Positions 29,101 to 44,100 of a stretch of DNA of 64,000 bases are shown piece after piece (position 1 is the stretch's first letter; each line of letters begins with the position of its first letter). The DNA comes from Aptenodytes patagonicus. Its lineage: Eukaryota; Chordata; Aves; Sphenisciformes; Spheniscidae. The notes below the pieces were generated by a model. The model had not been told where the DNA came from. It saw only the letters and a program-made list of their open reading frames with translations, and did not search any database. The stretch covers positions 102,261,811 to 102,325,810 of the forward strand of contig NC_134951.1 of NCBI RefSeq assembly GCF_965638725.1, in the 5' to 3' direction. Position numbers and translations under genes: made by a program.

Positions 29101-32100
29101 CTGATAGCGGGACCTGCCAACCTCTGTATCAGTCTTCTGCTGGAGTATAAATCCTTTATTCTCTCCTTGCAGTATGAAATAAGACAACTAGGTTTTTGAA
29201 TTTGAGAAAAACTATGTACAGGTAATCTCTTCAGATCTTCCAAGATTTGCAGTTATGCACAGAACAGCTTTCCTCCTGTGCTGAGATACTGTAATGGGTG
29301 TTATTTTGCTATTACAGGTCAGTGACTTGCTTCTTGGGTCGATGAAACACGCAGGCGTGCCAGCATGGTTTGTGAGTAACTGTGGGACTCTGTGTACGGA
29401 AGAACTCCCTGACTCGGTCCTTCTCTTTCTTTGCCATGGAGCACTGGCTATGCTGGAGTGGAAGAATGGCAGCATGGGTGAAAATGGAGAGAAACTATTG
29501 TTAGATATCGTATCAGTCTTGTTGTCTTTGAGTTCAGAGTAAGCCTGTGTTTTGATTTGTATTGTTTCATGTTTGGGGGGAGGAGGGGGTTGATCTTTTT
29601 ACTTGTATTTTTGCATGGTTCATATGGTCCTGGTGGAATATCTCTTTGATGTTTTCAGTGTAATGATACTAGTTTCTGCCACAGATCGTGTCACCTTTTT
29701 TAATGTATTCAGAATAACTCTATAAGTTTGAAAAATATAATGTCTTGATATTGCATAGATAGTTCTAAGTTACAATTTTCCCTTGCATGCTAAAATGAAA
29801 TTTTGTTTTTCCAACGTAAGCGGGATTAGTTTACCAACTACCTGATGTTAAGGTATGGCAGAATCAGTTGTTATGTAGACAGATAAACTTTATTTTCAAG
29901 ACATCACCTCCTATGCTATTAAAAGTACAGAAGAAAACAAAGTGTGCCAATGAGTGGAATACTTGAAGTAAGATGAGTTTTAAATTTTTTTGTTCTGCTT
30001 GCAAGCATTGACTGCTTGCATCTAATGGACTACCAGCACTATTGGATAGGAGATTAAAATGTGTATTCAGTTCAACCTTTGCTCCTGCCTTGGAGGTCAG
30101 TTTTGTGATTTTGTTCTTGCACATATGGTACTCAGTTTTTATGGGTTTATATGGCAATGAAAAGTCTTCCTTATATTTTCAAGAAGCATGCAGTAACATA
30201 ATGCTGCTCAAATATTAGCGTGTGGATATTAATTTTTATTTTTTGTTTTTCAAATAGCAAGTGTAGTGGCTGGTCAGGTTTCTTTTCCCTATATTTAGGG
30301 GTTTTAGCTGTGACCAGATAACAGCATGTCAAGTGACCGAGCATACACTTTGCAACATACAATTCATCACCTCCTTTTTGTGTTAGTTCCTTTTCTTTGA
30401 GTGGTTAGTGCTTCCTTACCTGTTTTAGTGTGAGGTAAACTAATGTGATGAATAATTATTTTAAAATAAAGTTGGTTTGTTGTTTGTTTTTTTTTTTTTT
30501 AAATTGACAAATGCAAATAATGAACTCTCTTTGTTTATTCTTTTTAAAAGGTTAAAAGAATCCAGTACAGCAACGTCTTTGTCTAGAATCCTTGCTATTT
30601 GGACTAGTTCAGCACTAGCTGCCCTCGTTTCAGGCTCCCCAAATCTAAAAATCAAACTTAATGGGAACTCGGACATAATTGGGAAGCTACTGGAATACAT
30701 TTATACACACTGGGAACACCCTCTGGATGCTGTTAGACACCAAACCAAATCGATATTCAAGAATCTTCTTCAGATACACCGAACCACAATTACTGGATCC
30801 AATGAAAAATCAGACCCATTCTTTGCAAGGCTGACAAAGCGTTTACTAAGCTTGGAATGGCACGTGAAAGGGAAATACGCTTCTCTTGGCTGTCTTGTGG
30901 AGTGTGTGGGCACTGAAAATATACTACAGTTGGACAGAACAATTCCAGCACAAATCTTGGATGTGATGAATGATCAGTCTCTTGCACCCTATGCTAGTGA
31001 TCTTTTGGAAACCATGTTTACAAATCACAAAGCCCATTTTACTTCGAGTTTTCAAGAAAGCACCTGGATTGACCAGTGGCATGACATCTGGGTTTCTCCT
31101 CTTCTTGTGATACTCTGTGAAGGGAACCATGACCAAGCTACTTATATAATAGATTACTATTTACCAAAACTGCTCAGATATAGCCCTGACAGTCTCAGCT
31201 ACATGATTAGAATTCTTCAGGCTTCTGCAGATGCTAACCTTGGTAAGAAAATAAATACCGTATTTGTAATTATGATTTTTTATGTAATTTGTAATTTTTA
31301 TGTATTTGTAATTATGATTGTTTTTAAAAAAACAATCTCAGAAATGTGATTTCTGATCTATTAATTTTGTTAGAATTAATTTGGGAGAAAAATTCCAAAT
31401 GGTTATTACTGCTGTTAGTATTTCAATGTGGAATTCATAAGTATGTCTTCATGCCATGAGCAAAATAATTAGTATTCTAACTGCCTTATTGTTCTGTTTG
31501 TGTGCCAAGCTTTGTTACCTATCAGTATTTTTTTCTGCTATTTTTCCTGTTCTGCTATTATTTCTTACACAGGCATGTCCAATAACAGGGCTTTACAGAT
31601 TGGGTTTTGTTGCAATATGTGGATACAAGACTTATGATTTTCTTGTAGTTTTTGACATAATTGAGTGTAATTCTAAAATAATGGCTTGTGAGACATCACA
31701 AGGTCCTTTTTCCATATGACATGTTGAAGAAGCTTTTTGGGAACCAGGCAATTTGGAACTAGCTGAATCTGTGACAGAGTGTCTTTTGGGGTTTACAAGG
31801 TAGAAAATAAAAGAGGGGGCTAGGGGTCATATGTTGGAAGTATGGGGAGCTTCTGACAAGCATTGCAATTAGTACATTGTTTTATTGTGTTAATCAAACT
31901 ATAATTATTACTGTTTTTCACTTTCTTTAGGCTCCTGCAGTACCAGAGGAGCGCTTGGAGCACTGATGGCATGCCTGAGAACAGCCAGGGCTCATGGACA
32001 CCTGGAACTTTCAAATATCATGAACAATGGTCTTGTATCCACTGAATGTATAAGACAGGGTCTAGTTCATCAGCACAGTCAGGTAGAGGGACAACATTTT

Positions 32101-35100
32101 TTTTTTGTCTTTAAATTAGAATAATTTCTTTGATCCTAAATACTGTGCTGTCACTGTTTTAAAACAAAGGTGTCATCATAGGTATCTGTAACTCTTTTGT
32201 GGTTAACGTCTAAATATCTTTCAGGTTTGCATTGATGCTTTAGGTTTGCTTTGTGAAACCCATCGTAGCACGGAAATTGTGTCTATGGAAGAAATGGAAC
32301 TAATCCAATTTTTTATTATGTACAACTTGAACAGCCAGTCTCCGTCAGTAAGGCAACAGATATGTTCTTTACTGAGAAAGGTAATTTAAAACGCTATACA
32401 ATGTCTAATGTGCTTATTATGTTAGTTATATAGCATTTAAAAAAATAATTCTGACTATGTTATGAAGTTGCTCATGTGAAAGAGCAGAAGCTCTTAAGAC
32501 CAGGACTATGTTGTATGTATTACGCAACTGAATGATGGCAAGTCATCACAGGCAAGGATGGCTTAAACAAAATACTAAGCAATAGGCACAGTAACTTGCT
32601 CATGGATGGTAGTGAGTATTACTTAACCTGTCAGCATATGCATGCTTTACTAATAGCAAAGCAATGTGCCGTGGAGTAAGCAATCAACCTTGTGGTGCCT
32701 TTGTTGTGGACTAAGAGCGTGCTTACGTAAACTTACCAGACCTCAGGCAAATTTGCAGTCACTTGATCAGCCTCAGCAACCTGACTTGGAAGACAAAGTA
32801 GAGGAATATTAAGGGAACAGCATGACATGTGGCTGTGCTGTTACAGGCTGTGGGGATTGAGTGTGTCAACATTGTGGAAGTTGCCAAGGTCATGTATGGG
32901 AGATCATGGTAGAAGAATATGCTTAAAATGAGGAAACTGTATGTATAAAGAACGTTTTGGAAGATGTTAATGGCAAAAGAAAGCAGTGTGGAAGGAGAAA
33001 ATAATTAATTTGAGACAGGGGAAAAATGAGGGAATAGGTTTGGCAGAAACAAAAGAGCAGAAGTCATCTCTTTCCATTCTTGCCTGGAGCAGACGGAAGA
33101 ATACGAGATGGAAAAATTGTGTTAGAGGGAGTGTAATAAGAAAGGAAATAATACTAGTGGGTAATAAAAGAGCTGGGGGAAGCACTCCTGAGGTGAGTCA
33201 AACTGTAAGAGACACTGAAGCTATAAAAATTACATGCATTAATTGAGCTTTTTTCATAGAGGATCATATGTTCTGCAGAAAATGGGGAGGTGGGAGGAGA
33301 AGACTAGGCATGAATTTAAGGAGGAAGATGGAAGGTGTTGGAGGTGCAGAGGGAGGGGAAAAGATTGGTCGCAAGAGAAATGGGCAGCAAAAAACTTGGG
33401 TTTGGGGTGGAGAGAGAAGGATCTGTTCTATGTTATACTGTATGCAAACTTTCTGAAAATTACAAGCAATACAATCTGGAAATAAAGCTGAAAATCCCCC
33501 TTTCCCTTATTTATCTGTCAATGGTTCTTGCCTTACCTGTGTTTTGCTTTTGTTTTAAAAGTTATTTTGTAGGATACAAGAAAGTTCCCAGGTGCTTTAT
33601 AAATTGGAGCAAAATAAAACCAAGCAGGAGTTACTTGGAAACTCATTTAAAAGGCATCCTTTGGGGATTTTGCAGCAATACAAAGTAAGTTAGACTACTA
33701 GAGATACAGATGGTAAGAGGTGGGATAGCATTTCTGAAAGATAGTTAATTGTTCTTGAGAACACCTCTGGGTAAGTTAGGCTGTGTCTGTCTTAGGAAAT
33801 AGTGCAGTGCAGAAGGAAGAAACCGGTAAAGCAAAAGAGTGCTGAGGAGCGTGTCCACTCTGTATGCACTTGTGCAAGTTAATTTTGACTAAATGTACTG
33901 TTGTCTGATGAGCTGAGTGCCCATTAGTATTTGGAGGGTATCTCTAAGCTTAATTTTGTCCAAAAGCAATGAAGGTTATTTTCTGAGGGATGGCTCCATG
34001 ATGTGAACTGAAACAGCAGGAAGTGGGGAAGGAATGGAGTTGTACCCCCAGTCCAAACTAAAATTTTCTGGTAAATGTCAGCTGCTGGCAGTTCAGTAGC
34101 AAGTTTTAAATGATGTGCCTTACTTGGGCTTGAAATAGAGATCCCTTGAGCCTCAGCCTTTTTCTAGCTCTCCAGAATGATCAGTGAGAGAATGAATGAT
34201 AGAGCTTCAGCATAAAGACTTCCATATGAAGACTTCTTTTGTGTTTGTCCTTTTTCCTATTTGAAGGCTCACATAATCGGTTTTTTTGTGTTAAACTGTT
34301 TCTTGTCTTCAGTTCTGCTTTTCTTGTTCAACTGCTTTTCAAGGTTTTGATACAATGGCCATCTTTTTCTGGGAGTGGGGAAGGGAAACTTTTTAAAAAA
34401 AAAAAAAAAAAAAAAAAATTGTCCAGCCTTCACTGTTACTCTAGGAAACAAGAAGTTTGTCAGTACTACAAAGATAGGCCTCCCATTCCTCCAAAATTAA
34501 CTGTAAGGTGATAATTTTTTGGGTAACATATAAAGCAGAATGTCCCGAATTCAATTACTTAGACTTCTCTTTGTAGGGTAGCAAGCAACCTGTCTTAAAA
34601 ACTCTTCTGTGATTTTCAGGATTTCATGTCATCTGTATGCGACAGACTTTTCGAGGCACTGTTTCCTGGTTCATCACACCCAACCAGATTTTCTGCACTA
34701 AGTATTTTAGGATCAATAGCAGAAATATTTTCTGTTCCAAAAGGTGAGAAGTCTAATTTATAGGCTGTAGGAATGGGAGGTATTGAAGAAGATTTTTATG
34801 CCAGCTAGTTAATTTCTGTCAAAATAAAATGGTATTCTTAGTCTTTAATTTCTATGGCGTTTTCTGTGTTGCTTTCATTTTACCCGAAGGAAGGATAGTA
34901 AGTTTTATTGGAAAATGGAATGTTGAAGTAAATAGAAATATTTATGGCCTGTGGAATATCTTCCATAAATTGGGATTTTCTTGCATAGCCTGTTTTTTAG
35001 CAAGGTTTTTCAATGAATTTTTGTTATTATGAAGAAAACTTTTGGACAAGATTCAGTAAGTTCGATAACTTTACCCCCTTTTTCTGTTCTAACATCTTGA

Positions 35101-38100
35101 TAATATGTAATTTAAAATGTTGAGACCATAAAAACCCTTGACTGAGAAGGCTTGCATATCATTATGATATTACTCCACTAAATGAGGAACACTTAACTGG
35201 ACAATTTATGATGTTGTGCTGCTGTTACTTTAAATTTTCTTCACAATGTTATGACAACCCCAATTCAAGAAGTATTAGTTAGAGCCTTGGGGTATTGATG
35301 GTCTTGCTAAATCTTGTGTCTGGATCATATGGCCAACATAAAAATATGTTTTCAGTCTTAAGTTGTAATTACTATTTATTTATTCTTTTAAAAGAAATGA
35401 GATACGTAGGATAAAAGCTCGTTTTGAGAGGAAGGAAAAAATGCCTTCTTGGTAGATCTTTTCTCAAAACTCCTGATAAATCACGAACACATAAATTTTA
35501 TTATTATTGCAAGTTTGTGGTATGTTGTTGCTGCTTTTTTTTTTTGTTTGTTTGTTTACTAGAAAGTTGTATTGGGAGTTAGTTATAGCAGCTTTAGGAT
35601 TTCAGAAGCCTTAGGATTTCAGAAGCCTGACACTACTTTTGTAAAGGAGATTTAGCTGCTGTTGTGTTCTGTGCTGGAATGTGGTGCACTTGTTTGCATC
35701 TTAAAATTTCTGGCTGCTTTACAGCATTAGGTCAGTCGCCAGAAACCATGACTCCTTTAAATTAAAAGCAAAAAATTGTAATGGCTTCCATTTTAGGGCA
35801 TTATTCTTATGACAAAAAAACCCCAAAACCGAAAAAACCCAAAACACACTGAAGTTTTAAACCTTTTTTGAGAGGAATTATTTCCTAATATTACATACTT
35901 CCAGGAAAAGAATTTTTAAGAAAGCTAAAATAAAGGTTACTTTCAATGCTGAATTTAATGTGAATAAATGGGATTCTGGTTTTGGCAATAAGTTACTTTC
36001 TCTATTACTGAGAGTCATTTTTTTGATATGGTAACCTTTTTTTCAACAGTAAACATGACATTTTAAGACCTATTAAGAGAAGTAAGTAATATTAAAATAC
36101 TGCTTTACCTGAAATTTCATTTCAATGCTTCTGTTAGTATAGCTAAGCAAAATGTGAATGCAGTGCTTATTCTGGAAGGAATTACATCAAAACTATATGA
36201 GACACTGATTTCTTTGAACAGGCGAGGCACAAGTTTTTCAGTTGGATCAGGAGATTGATTCTACTCGTGTCCGAACTTTGATCCAGTGTTTTGCCAGTAC
36301 TTTTGAAGAAGTAAAAGTTCTAGCATTTGAGCTTTTGATGAAACTACATGATGTTGCATTTAATGTACAGGTATGTAACTAAAAATAGTTGAAAGATAGT
36401 AATTTCATGGAAGATGAATGTTCTGTATTAAACCAGGTACTTGGGTTATGTACAAAGCGTAAGTGCTGAAAATTAGAAGTCGGTCCATGTTGACTGCAGT
36501 AGTGTGCATCCCTAGCAGCTTCTATATATTTTTACACAGCTTCTGCCCTTACCTAGGGAGGCTTGTTTCACTAATGGATGAAGGAGTTTGGGAAGTTCAT
36601 TGAGTATGGCTATGAACTATCAAAGAAATAGTTAATGCAAGCTCCTTGCTTAGCTGTGACTTCCCTTTGTAAATGATTGAGGCATTTTGACTTGGTTACT
36701 CTTTTATTTTAAGAAATTCAGCTCTTTGTTTCTTTTCCTTTCTGATTGGTCTCAGATTTCATTTTCCGATTGTCTTTTTTATTTCTTCCCAAATTTTACC
36801 CTTTGACTCGATACTGATTTTTCTATTTATTGCTTCATAAAAAGTTACTTTTAAATTCAAAAGTACTGGTGAACAAATACTGCTTCCTAATAAACCATGC
36901 TTCTCTGTGATGTCCGTTAGCAGAAGAACCACAGTATTTTGAAAACAAAAACATCGTCCTGTGAAGTGCAACGTGTTTGAATAATGCTTTGTAAATTACT
37001 GTCTCCATCCTCAATGTGCATGTAATTGTATCTTTGCTAAATACATACACATGCGTGCTTTCAGTGTAAGGTGATCAGTGTACAGAATAAGTGTTTCTTA
37101 AGAAATATGTACCAGCTAAATTACTGAAAAGCAGGTTCTTAGATTTTGGGGTGCTAAGCAGCTTAATTAAATCAATGTGGGAGCTTAATACAATGAGCAA
37201 TATTTGTTTTTTTTCAGGATTCTGAAAATCTAGATCTCCTATTCCAAGCAGCGATGGATCTTAGCACAAGTACCAAGCCATACGATTGTGTCACTGCTTC
37301 ATATTTGTTGAATTTTTTGGTACATCATAAAGGACTAGAACATATCTGTTTAGGAAAATGTGTTGAGCATAAACCCTGGATGGATGAAAACACATCAGTA
37401 AGTACAGTGGAGAAGAACACTTTAGCAGGTAAGCTTTTAGGGAAATTCTGCCCCCCCCCCCCCTTTTATATTTATTTGAAATCTTACTGCTTTTCCTTAA
37501 GGCTTTTGGTAGGAGGCATAATGAGTAAGAGGTGCTTATTTCTAATAGGATTTTAAGTATATTTTGTTTTGCTGTTAAGAAGCCAGGTGCCTTAGTAAGA
37601 TCTTAATCTAGTCCTGTTCATGTTGAGGCTATCGCATGTTCTCAGAAGATGGCTTCTGTCAGAGGGAAAGTGACACTGAGGCCCTGGTAGCTAGCCTGAT
37701 GAAGCTGTGCCCGTGAAGTGCAGGAAGGGAACCTCTGCTTCCTTTAAGAGCTTGCTCACGCAGAGCGAAGGCAGCTGCGGTTGCTCTGTGTCATATTCCA
37801 GTACTTGATATTTGCGGTGCTGCCCCTTGGAGCTCTGTTCACTTGGAACCGTTTTTCAGAATGGTTTGCTGTCCTGCATATACGTTGCTGTAGTAATTAG
37901 GCTTTGTTTACATGTGAGGTATTTTTCTTTGGCTTAGTGTCTCTGGATGAAAGCTGAGAGGCTCTAGACCTGGCAGATTTGGCAGATTTGTTAAATAGTC
38001 TTCCTCCACCTTTTGTAATTTGCAATAAAACTAAAATCTTTAAATTCATTGTTTGTAATAAAGCATTGGATGCAATTTGTAGTAAACTCACTATTGTATA

Positions 38101-41100
38101 CTTTTTTGTGCCGTTATTGGCTTCTCTACGGATGCCTATTAATACTTTCTTCATATGCAGTGAAATGATGATTTTGAGACATGGTTGTGGTTGCCATAAA
38201 TTAAGCAAATGCATGGGTAACCTTATGTCTCATTGTTACAGAGTATCTCCTGTTGTTAGTTATCTGTATTTCATTATTAGGTAGGCTCTGTAATTCATTC
38301 TGATTCTGACATTGAGATGCTGCATGGTATAAAAGTAAGTAAAATAGACACATGTATCCTGGACAACTGTGCAGCTTCTTTAGTGGCTAATTTAAGATTC
38401 AAATATTTACCGTAAGTTTCTGATCTTTAATATTCCGCTGAACTGTTTGTTGTATTAACCTGGGTCTAAGTGTGAAGTCTGACTTTCAGTATGTGGTAGG
38501 TTATTTCACTTGACTTCATCGTGAGCTGTGGCATTGTCTAAATTGCCTATAACAAATATTGCTGGAGTTTAGGTAACCGAAACCCGACGATAACTTTAAA
38601 CAGCGAAAGAGTGAAAAGTGTAAACAAGGAAATTGCTGTGCATTTTCCATTAAATTGTTGTAAACAGGCTTTATTCCTATTTCTTTAAAGCAGATTTGTT
38701 TCTTATACATACATATATTATATTTTCTAATATAAATCTGTACTTTTACAATTTTAGTTATCAAGCTTTTGTTGGTCAATGTTGAAGAAGAAATATTTCA
38801 CGCTAAGAAGTCTCTGCTTCAAGCAGCAGCATCGTTCCCAATCTATGGGAGAGTGCATTGTATAACTGGGGCTTTGCAGCAATTACCTTTTAAGTAAGTA
38901 AAACATATGGCTAAATAGTAAGTCGTAACTCCGTATTTAAGCACAGTGGAAGAGCTGCTCAGGAGAACATAAAAGCATGTTACGTTATTTGTAACGAAAT
39001 CCAGTACCTGTGGCTTTTAGAACTCTTACTGCCTGCAGCGCTGTTTAGCTAGCTGTTGGATATTTCCTTTGTATGTGTTAAACTCAGGACTTTTCAAACT
39101 GTACCCTATTTATAGTTTACAAACACTTCTGCAACAGTATTTATGAAATTTCAGTTCTTTCTTTCAAATACAAAATTATTTTTAATCCATGTTGTGTTCT
39201 TTTTGTTTGTTTGTTTTGTTTTGTTTTTTAAGTAACTTGACATTGGTAGCTGAATGGAAGGAAATGGTGGCCAGGCTCATTCTGATGTCATACAAACTCT
39301 CTGCTGTAGTATCACCAGTAGTGCAGAGCTCATCACCAGAGGGTCTTATTCCAATGGATAGTGATTCAGGTAAACAAACAAAACCCCAAAAGAATTCTGT
39401 TAAAATCTGGAGCTCCTGAAGTTGTGTTTGTCTTACAGTGATTCAGAACTAGAGCTAGCACCCCTCCCTTTCAATTTCTCATTTTATGTCATAATCTTAA
39501 GCCACTCTTTTAACTTCTGATAGAGGTTGTCTTGACTTCTGCACTAAAAAAAAAATTAAAAAATAAAAAAAATTGCACACTGTGTTGTTGCATCCATTTC
39601 AAAACAGATGACTGTAAAGTCCAGTTTTCTTTCTTCCTTAATCCTCATAATCACCATAGTTTTATATTTGTTTTTTACTGCTAACAGCTTTCTTCTGTAC
39701 TTACATACCCAAAATGAATTACATTTGTATAAAGAACTGGAAATAAAACCCAAAACTACCTCAGATATTCCTCTTGTTTAATGTGTAGAAAGTGCAGGTC
39801 GTCTGCAGATGATTCTGCATGAAATACAACCGCAGGACACGAATGATTATTTTCTGCAAGCAAAAATTTTGAAAGAACACTGCAAAGCAGAGTCTGAAAA
39901 GCTGGCTGACCACAGGCCAGTGGAAAATATTTGCACAGAAATGAGAGGTAAATCCAATGCTGTATTAGTAATTAAATCAAGATATTCTTTACTGCACAGG
40001 CATTTTACGTGGGTGATCAAAATTGGAAGTTCTTTGCTCCGTATAATATTTCATTTCTTCAGTAAATCTGTCAGAAGCTAGTTATTCATGGGCATGGTTT
40101 TAAAGACTAATTCACTGTGTTTCTAGAAGATTGTGGTTAATCTCTCTTAGAGCACAAGTGAAAGTGAGGTTTTGATACTGGCCTGGACTCTATTGCCTTA
40201 ATTGCACTGGCCAGGTAATCTTTAACACCTTTTCTGTCAAGCACCACTTTTAATGTGTTTCTTGTTGAAAGGTGTTAGTGTGATTTCCCTCTCCAGTGTA
40301 CACAGGACTAATGGGAATATGTGCATGCAATAAAACTTGTTGCATGAAATTACATAAGCAGAAGCTTCTGTTTGAAAGATTCCAGTGGTAAAATGTTAGA
40401 TAGGATTTGTCTAATGAACAGCAGCTATGAAATTCAGCCTTACAGTGATAAAGGAATTGTAAACTTTGGCGTATTTAGTGTATGCCGGCATAAATTTATA
40501 GAATATCTGTAGGTTTAAGTTTAATAGTTTATGCAACCTTTTTAAGTCTCAAATATTTGACCTTTCTTTCCTTAGATGTTTTTTTCCTATGTTTAAAATA
40601 GTTTTGATTGGGCGTATGTTTTGTGTCAGGAAGTCTGTAAATATGTTAAAGTGGCCACCAGATGGGGCCGTTGCCTTAGAAACGGGATGCCTTTGCCAGG
40701 CCTCCTCCGATGGGGGCACCTGGGTTAAAAACCAAGTAACATACAGTGAGTGATGGATTGATGATTGACGTGGAGTTTGTTGCAGCCTGGCTCCAATGTT
40801 GTAGGTGTTTATATAGTTCAGCGTGCAGGTGAATACAAACTGTGACCAAAAGACCTCTACTCTTTAAAAATAGCAGTTTCTTGGTGAGATGGTATACTGC
40901 TGCCTTTTCCAAGCAGAATAAAGTACAGTGAGTGTTCAGGAGTGGAAGCAATTAGGGTCAGCAGAACTGAATTATCTTTTGGGTTAACAAGTTTAGATTT
41001 TTTTTTTTTCATAGTTAATTGTGTTTTGTAAGAAGATCTGGCTAAATGAAATTTAAATTACAAGTCCGTGTCTGAGAACCTTGAGTTACACTATTACATT

Positions 41101-44100
41101 TGTTGATTTTTATTTTTAAGGTAAAGAAAGACAAACATGTGATGTCACAGCCCAAATGGTTCTTGTATGTTGCTGGAGAAGCATGAAGGAAGTATCTCTG
41201 CTCTTAGGGACACTCTGTAAACTTTTGCCTTCACAGGCTACATCTGAACCTTCTGATGGGCTGATTACTGTAGAACAGGTAGGAGGTACTTATTATAAAA
41301 CCTTCACTTTCTGGTGGGGAGGGAAGGCAGTTTTCTGAAAACTTTTTTCTTAAATCTACATTCTATGTGGGATAAGTGTTTTGGTTTTTTTTATTGCCAT
41401 GTTCTTCTCATGGTTTTCTTGTTTTATTATACTTCATTAACAGTCTACTCCTTGATAAAGTGGTGTTCAGAAGGCGTAACTATAGTAGTAATATATAAGT
41501 GAAGAAATTATTATACATAGCTAACAAACTCAAGGAATATTCATTCTAATTGTATTGGGTTATTTATAAGATGTATGCTGTGTTCAGGGATACCAATGCG
41601 CCGCTCCCCGTGTATATATGTATTGGTATATATTAGGCATTAATAGAGTTGCTAAAAATCTTCTAAACTGACTTATATTCAAAGTGTCTTTTGTTTCATT
41701 TTGAACCCTAGATGTTGGGATTTTGCTTAAAGCTCTTCATTAATTGAACTTCACAGTCAATAATTCTGAAAGTCAAACATACTGACTAGTCATTGTCTTG
41801 TCCTATGTAGAAGACTGAATTATGAATAATTTGTGTGTAATGTGACTCTTTTTCCTCCAATTTTTTTTGATTTAAGAGATCAGAAATGTTAATATGCCAT
41901 CTGGGTCTCTTGTAGAATGTTGAGTGCAGTGTTTACAAGAAATTAGATTACCACAGGCATTTATTTGGGAAATATTTTGTATTTATTAAATTTCTGTTTT
42001 TAATTGACCTTTTCATTTCCATATGGTTTCAACAAAACCAGTCTCTACAAGGAAGATTGAAATATGCAAGACATACTACTTTTTAACCTCTTCTTCTTTC
42101 CAACAGGAAATATTTATTTAGTTTTTCCTCAGGTGTTAGAACTTTCTATCATAAAACACATAATTGTATAATGTACTGCAGATCTTATTTCTTAGGTTAT
42201 CTAATGTCGTGGTGCCATGGAAATAGTGTTAGTATCTTTATTCTTGCATTGTCTCTAGCCTTTATGTTTTCATCTGGTTAACAGCTGTGCTTGTATTGTT
42301 GCAGAGCTCTGGAGGGTAGATGAGAGAACAGATATGTGTTTCCACCATTATGTTCCTTAATCTGCTTCAAGTCAAAAAGGAATTGGTGTTTTCAAATGAG
42401 TCAGCTCTGACTGTAGCATCTCTATCTTTATTTAGAAAGCAGACATAAGTAGTTGCCCTTTCAGAAACGCTATGTTATTAAGCAACGTACCTTCTTTTCC
42501 TATAGATGCCTCACTAGATTCTTTATGCTTCTGATGTCTTCCTGTAAAACAGAATGTCTGCATTCTAATTTGAAGAATGCTAATTGATGAGAAGTCAGTT
42601 TGAAATCCTGATTTTTGTTCCCCCCCCGGCTTGTAAGGAAATACACAAGGAAATAGAATTTGGCTGAATGTATAACAAATATTATAGGAAAAAACGTGGG
42701 CATTTTCTCTGCACTTTTTGTAACTGGCGTTACCCTATTGTACCAAAACAAAAAAAAAAAAAGAAAAAGAGGGGATTTCACCGTAAATGACTAGAAATGT
42801 CAATACCAGAACTGCTGTGGCTTCAGACTTTTATTAAACACTTTTCAGTGTTGAGAAATAAGAGAATTGGATTTTGGTATCTTATGCATGTAGAGCTTTC
42901 CCTTAAAGTTGCCCATTCTCTTTCTTTATTCTGTAAGTATTAAGAGATTGAAGAATACAGAGGGGGAAAACTCGAGAGAAACCTTGATCTTATTGCCTTG
43001 AGTCAGGGCTAAGTAATTGTTGAGAAAAATCTGGTAGCGCCACTTGGCAATTCTGTCATCCTGTTGCAAAGCCTTCCTCGTCTTGCACCTTGCTTCATGT
43101 CTAGGTCAGTAACTGTGTTAAATTGTACCTTATGGGATCAGTGTTATTGTCGCTATTTATTCACACAAAATACCATAGTGTTGAATTTGCACATAGCCAT
43201 TTGATTATTTTTGCCCTCTTTTTTAATTGAGCATGCAAATGAAAAGACAGTGTCTTTTGGTGCTGGTCCACATTAAGAAATGGCACAACGGAACTGTGCT
43301 TCTTGGTAGGCAGTGGTGTTAGCCAGCTACTCGTGGCACTAATTCTTGATTCCTCTTTGTAGCTGTTAATGCTGTTGGTTGTGGTGTGTACCTGTGTAGG
43401 AGAAGTTGGCAGAGAGGCAGCTCTTGTCTGATACTTTATTTTTGTTACTAGAAGTTGGGACAATATCAAATTTGCACTTTACTTGTCTGTTGAGTAAGAG
43501 ATTGGGTCTGCATGGCATTTGAATGCCACCGTGCACGTCTTCAGCTCCTTGGTGTGGAGAAGCATGTATAGAGGAATCTCAAAATACTGCGTTTGAATTG
43601 GCAGTCTGCAAAGCCTAAGCCATTTTGCGATGGCTGCTTTGCCTGTAAAAAATAGACATAGGAAGTGCCTGGTATATCTGGAGAAATCTCCCTATGCAAA
43701 TATATATTCTACCTTTCATTCTCCATCTGACCCTTAAAGTCCAGAGACGGCAGGCTCAAAGATTTGCCTGTTAAGACGATCAATACAAACGGTATCATGG
43801 CCTAGTAACTACCATGTAATCAACAAAATGATACCTAATGAAGACTGTGTGTTGATTTTTGTGATATGACCTGCAAATCATAAGACAGTGCTCCAAGCCT
43901 GGAGGAACTCCAGTTTATCTTGCCTGTGAAATTGTAAGACGATTTTGGGAGATAAACTTGCCACAACTGTGTACCAAAGTGAAAATTTCTTTTCGCAGGC
44001 AGCAGAAGGAAAGTAGTACTGTCCCAATGCCAGGGGTTCTGCCTGTGTTAACCCAGTAGTCAAAGAGAGCTGATCTGAGCCCTTGTGGTGGAACAGTGAA

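Noticed and set aside
33243..33688. Open frames over the purine-rich part of THADA intron 13, one running into exon 14
   Set aside because: Composition is Arg/Gly/Glu-rich from GGA/GAA repeats. The frame that overlaps exon 14 is not the THADA frame.
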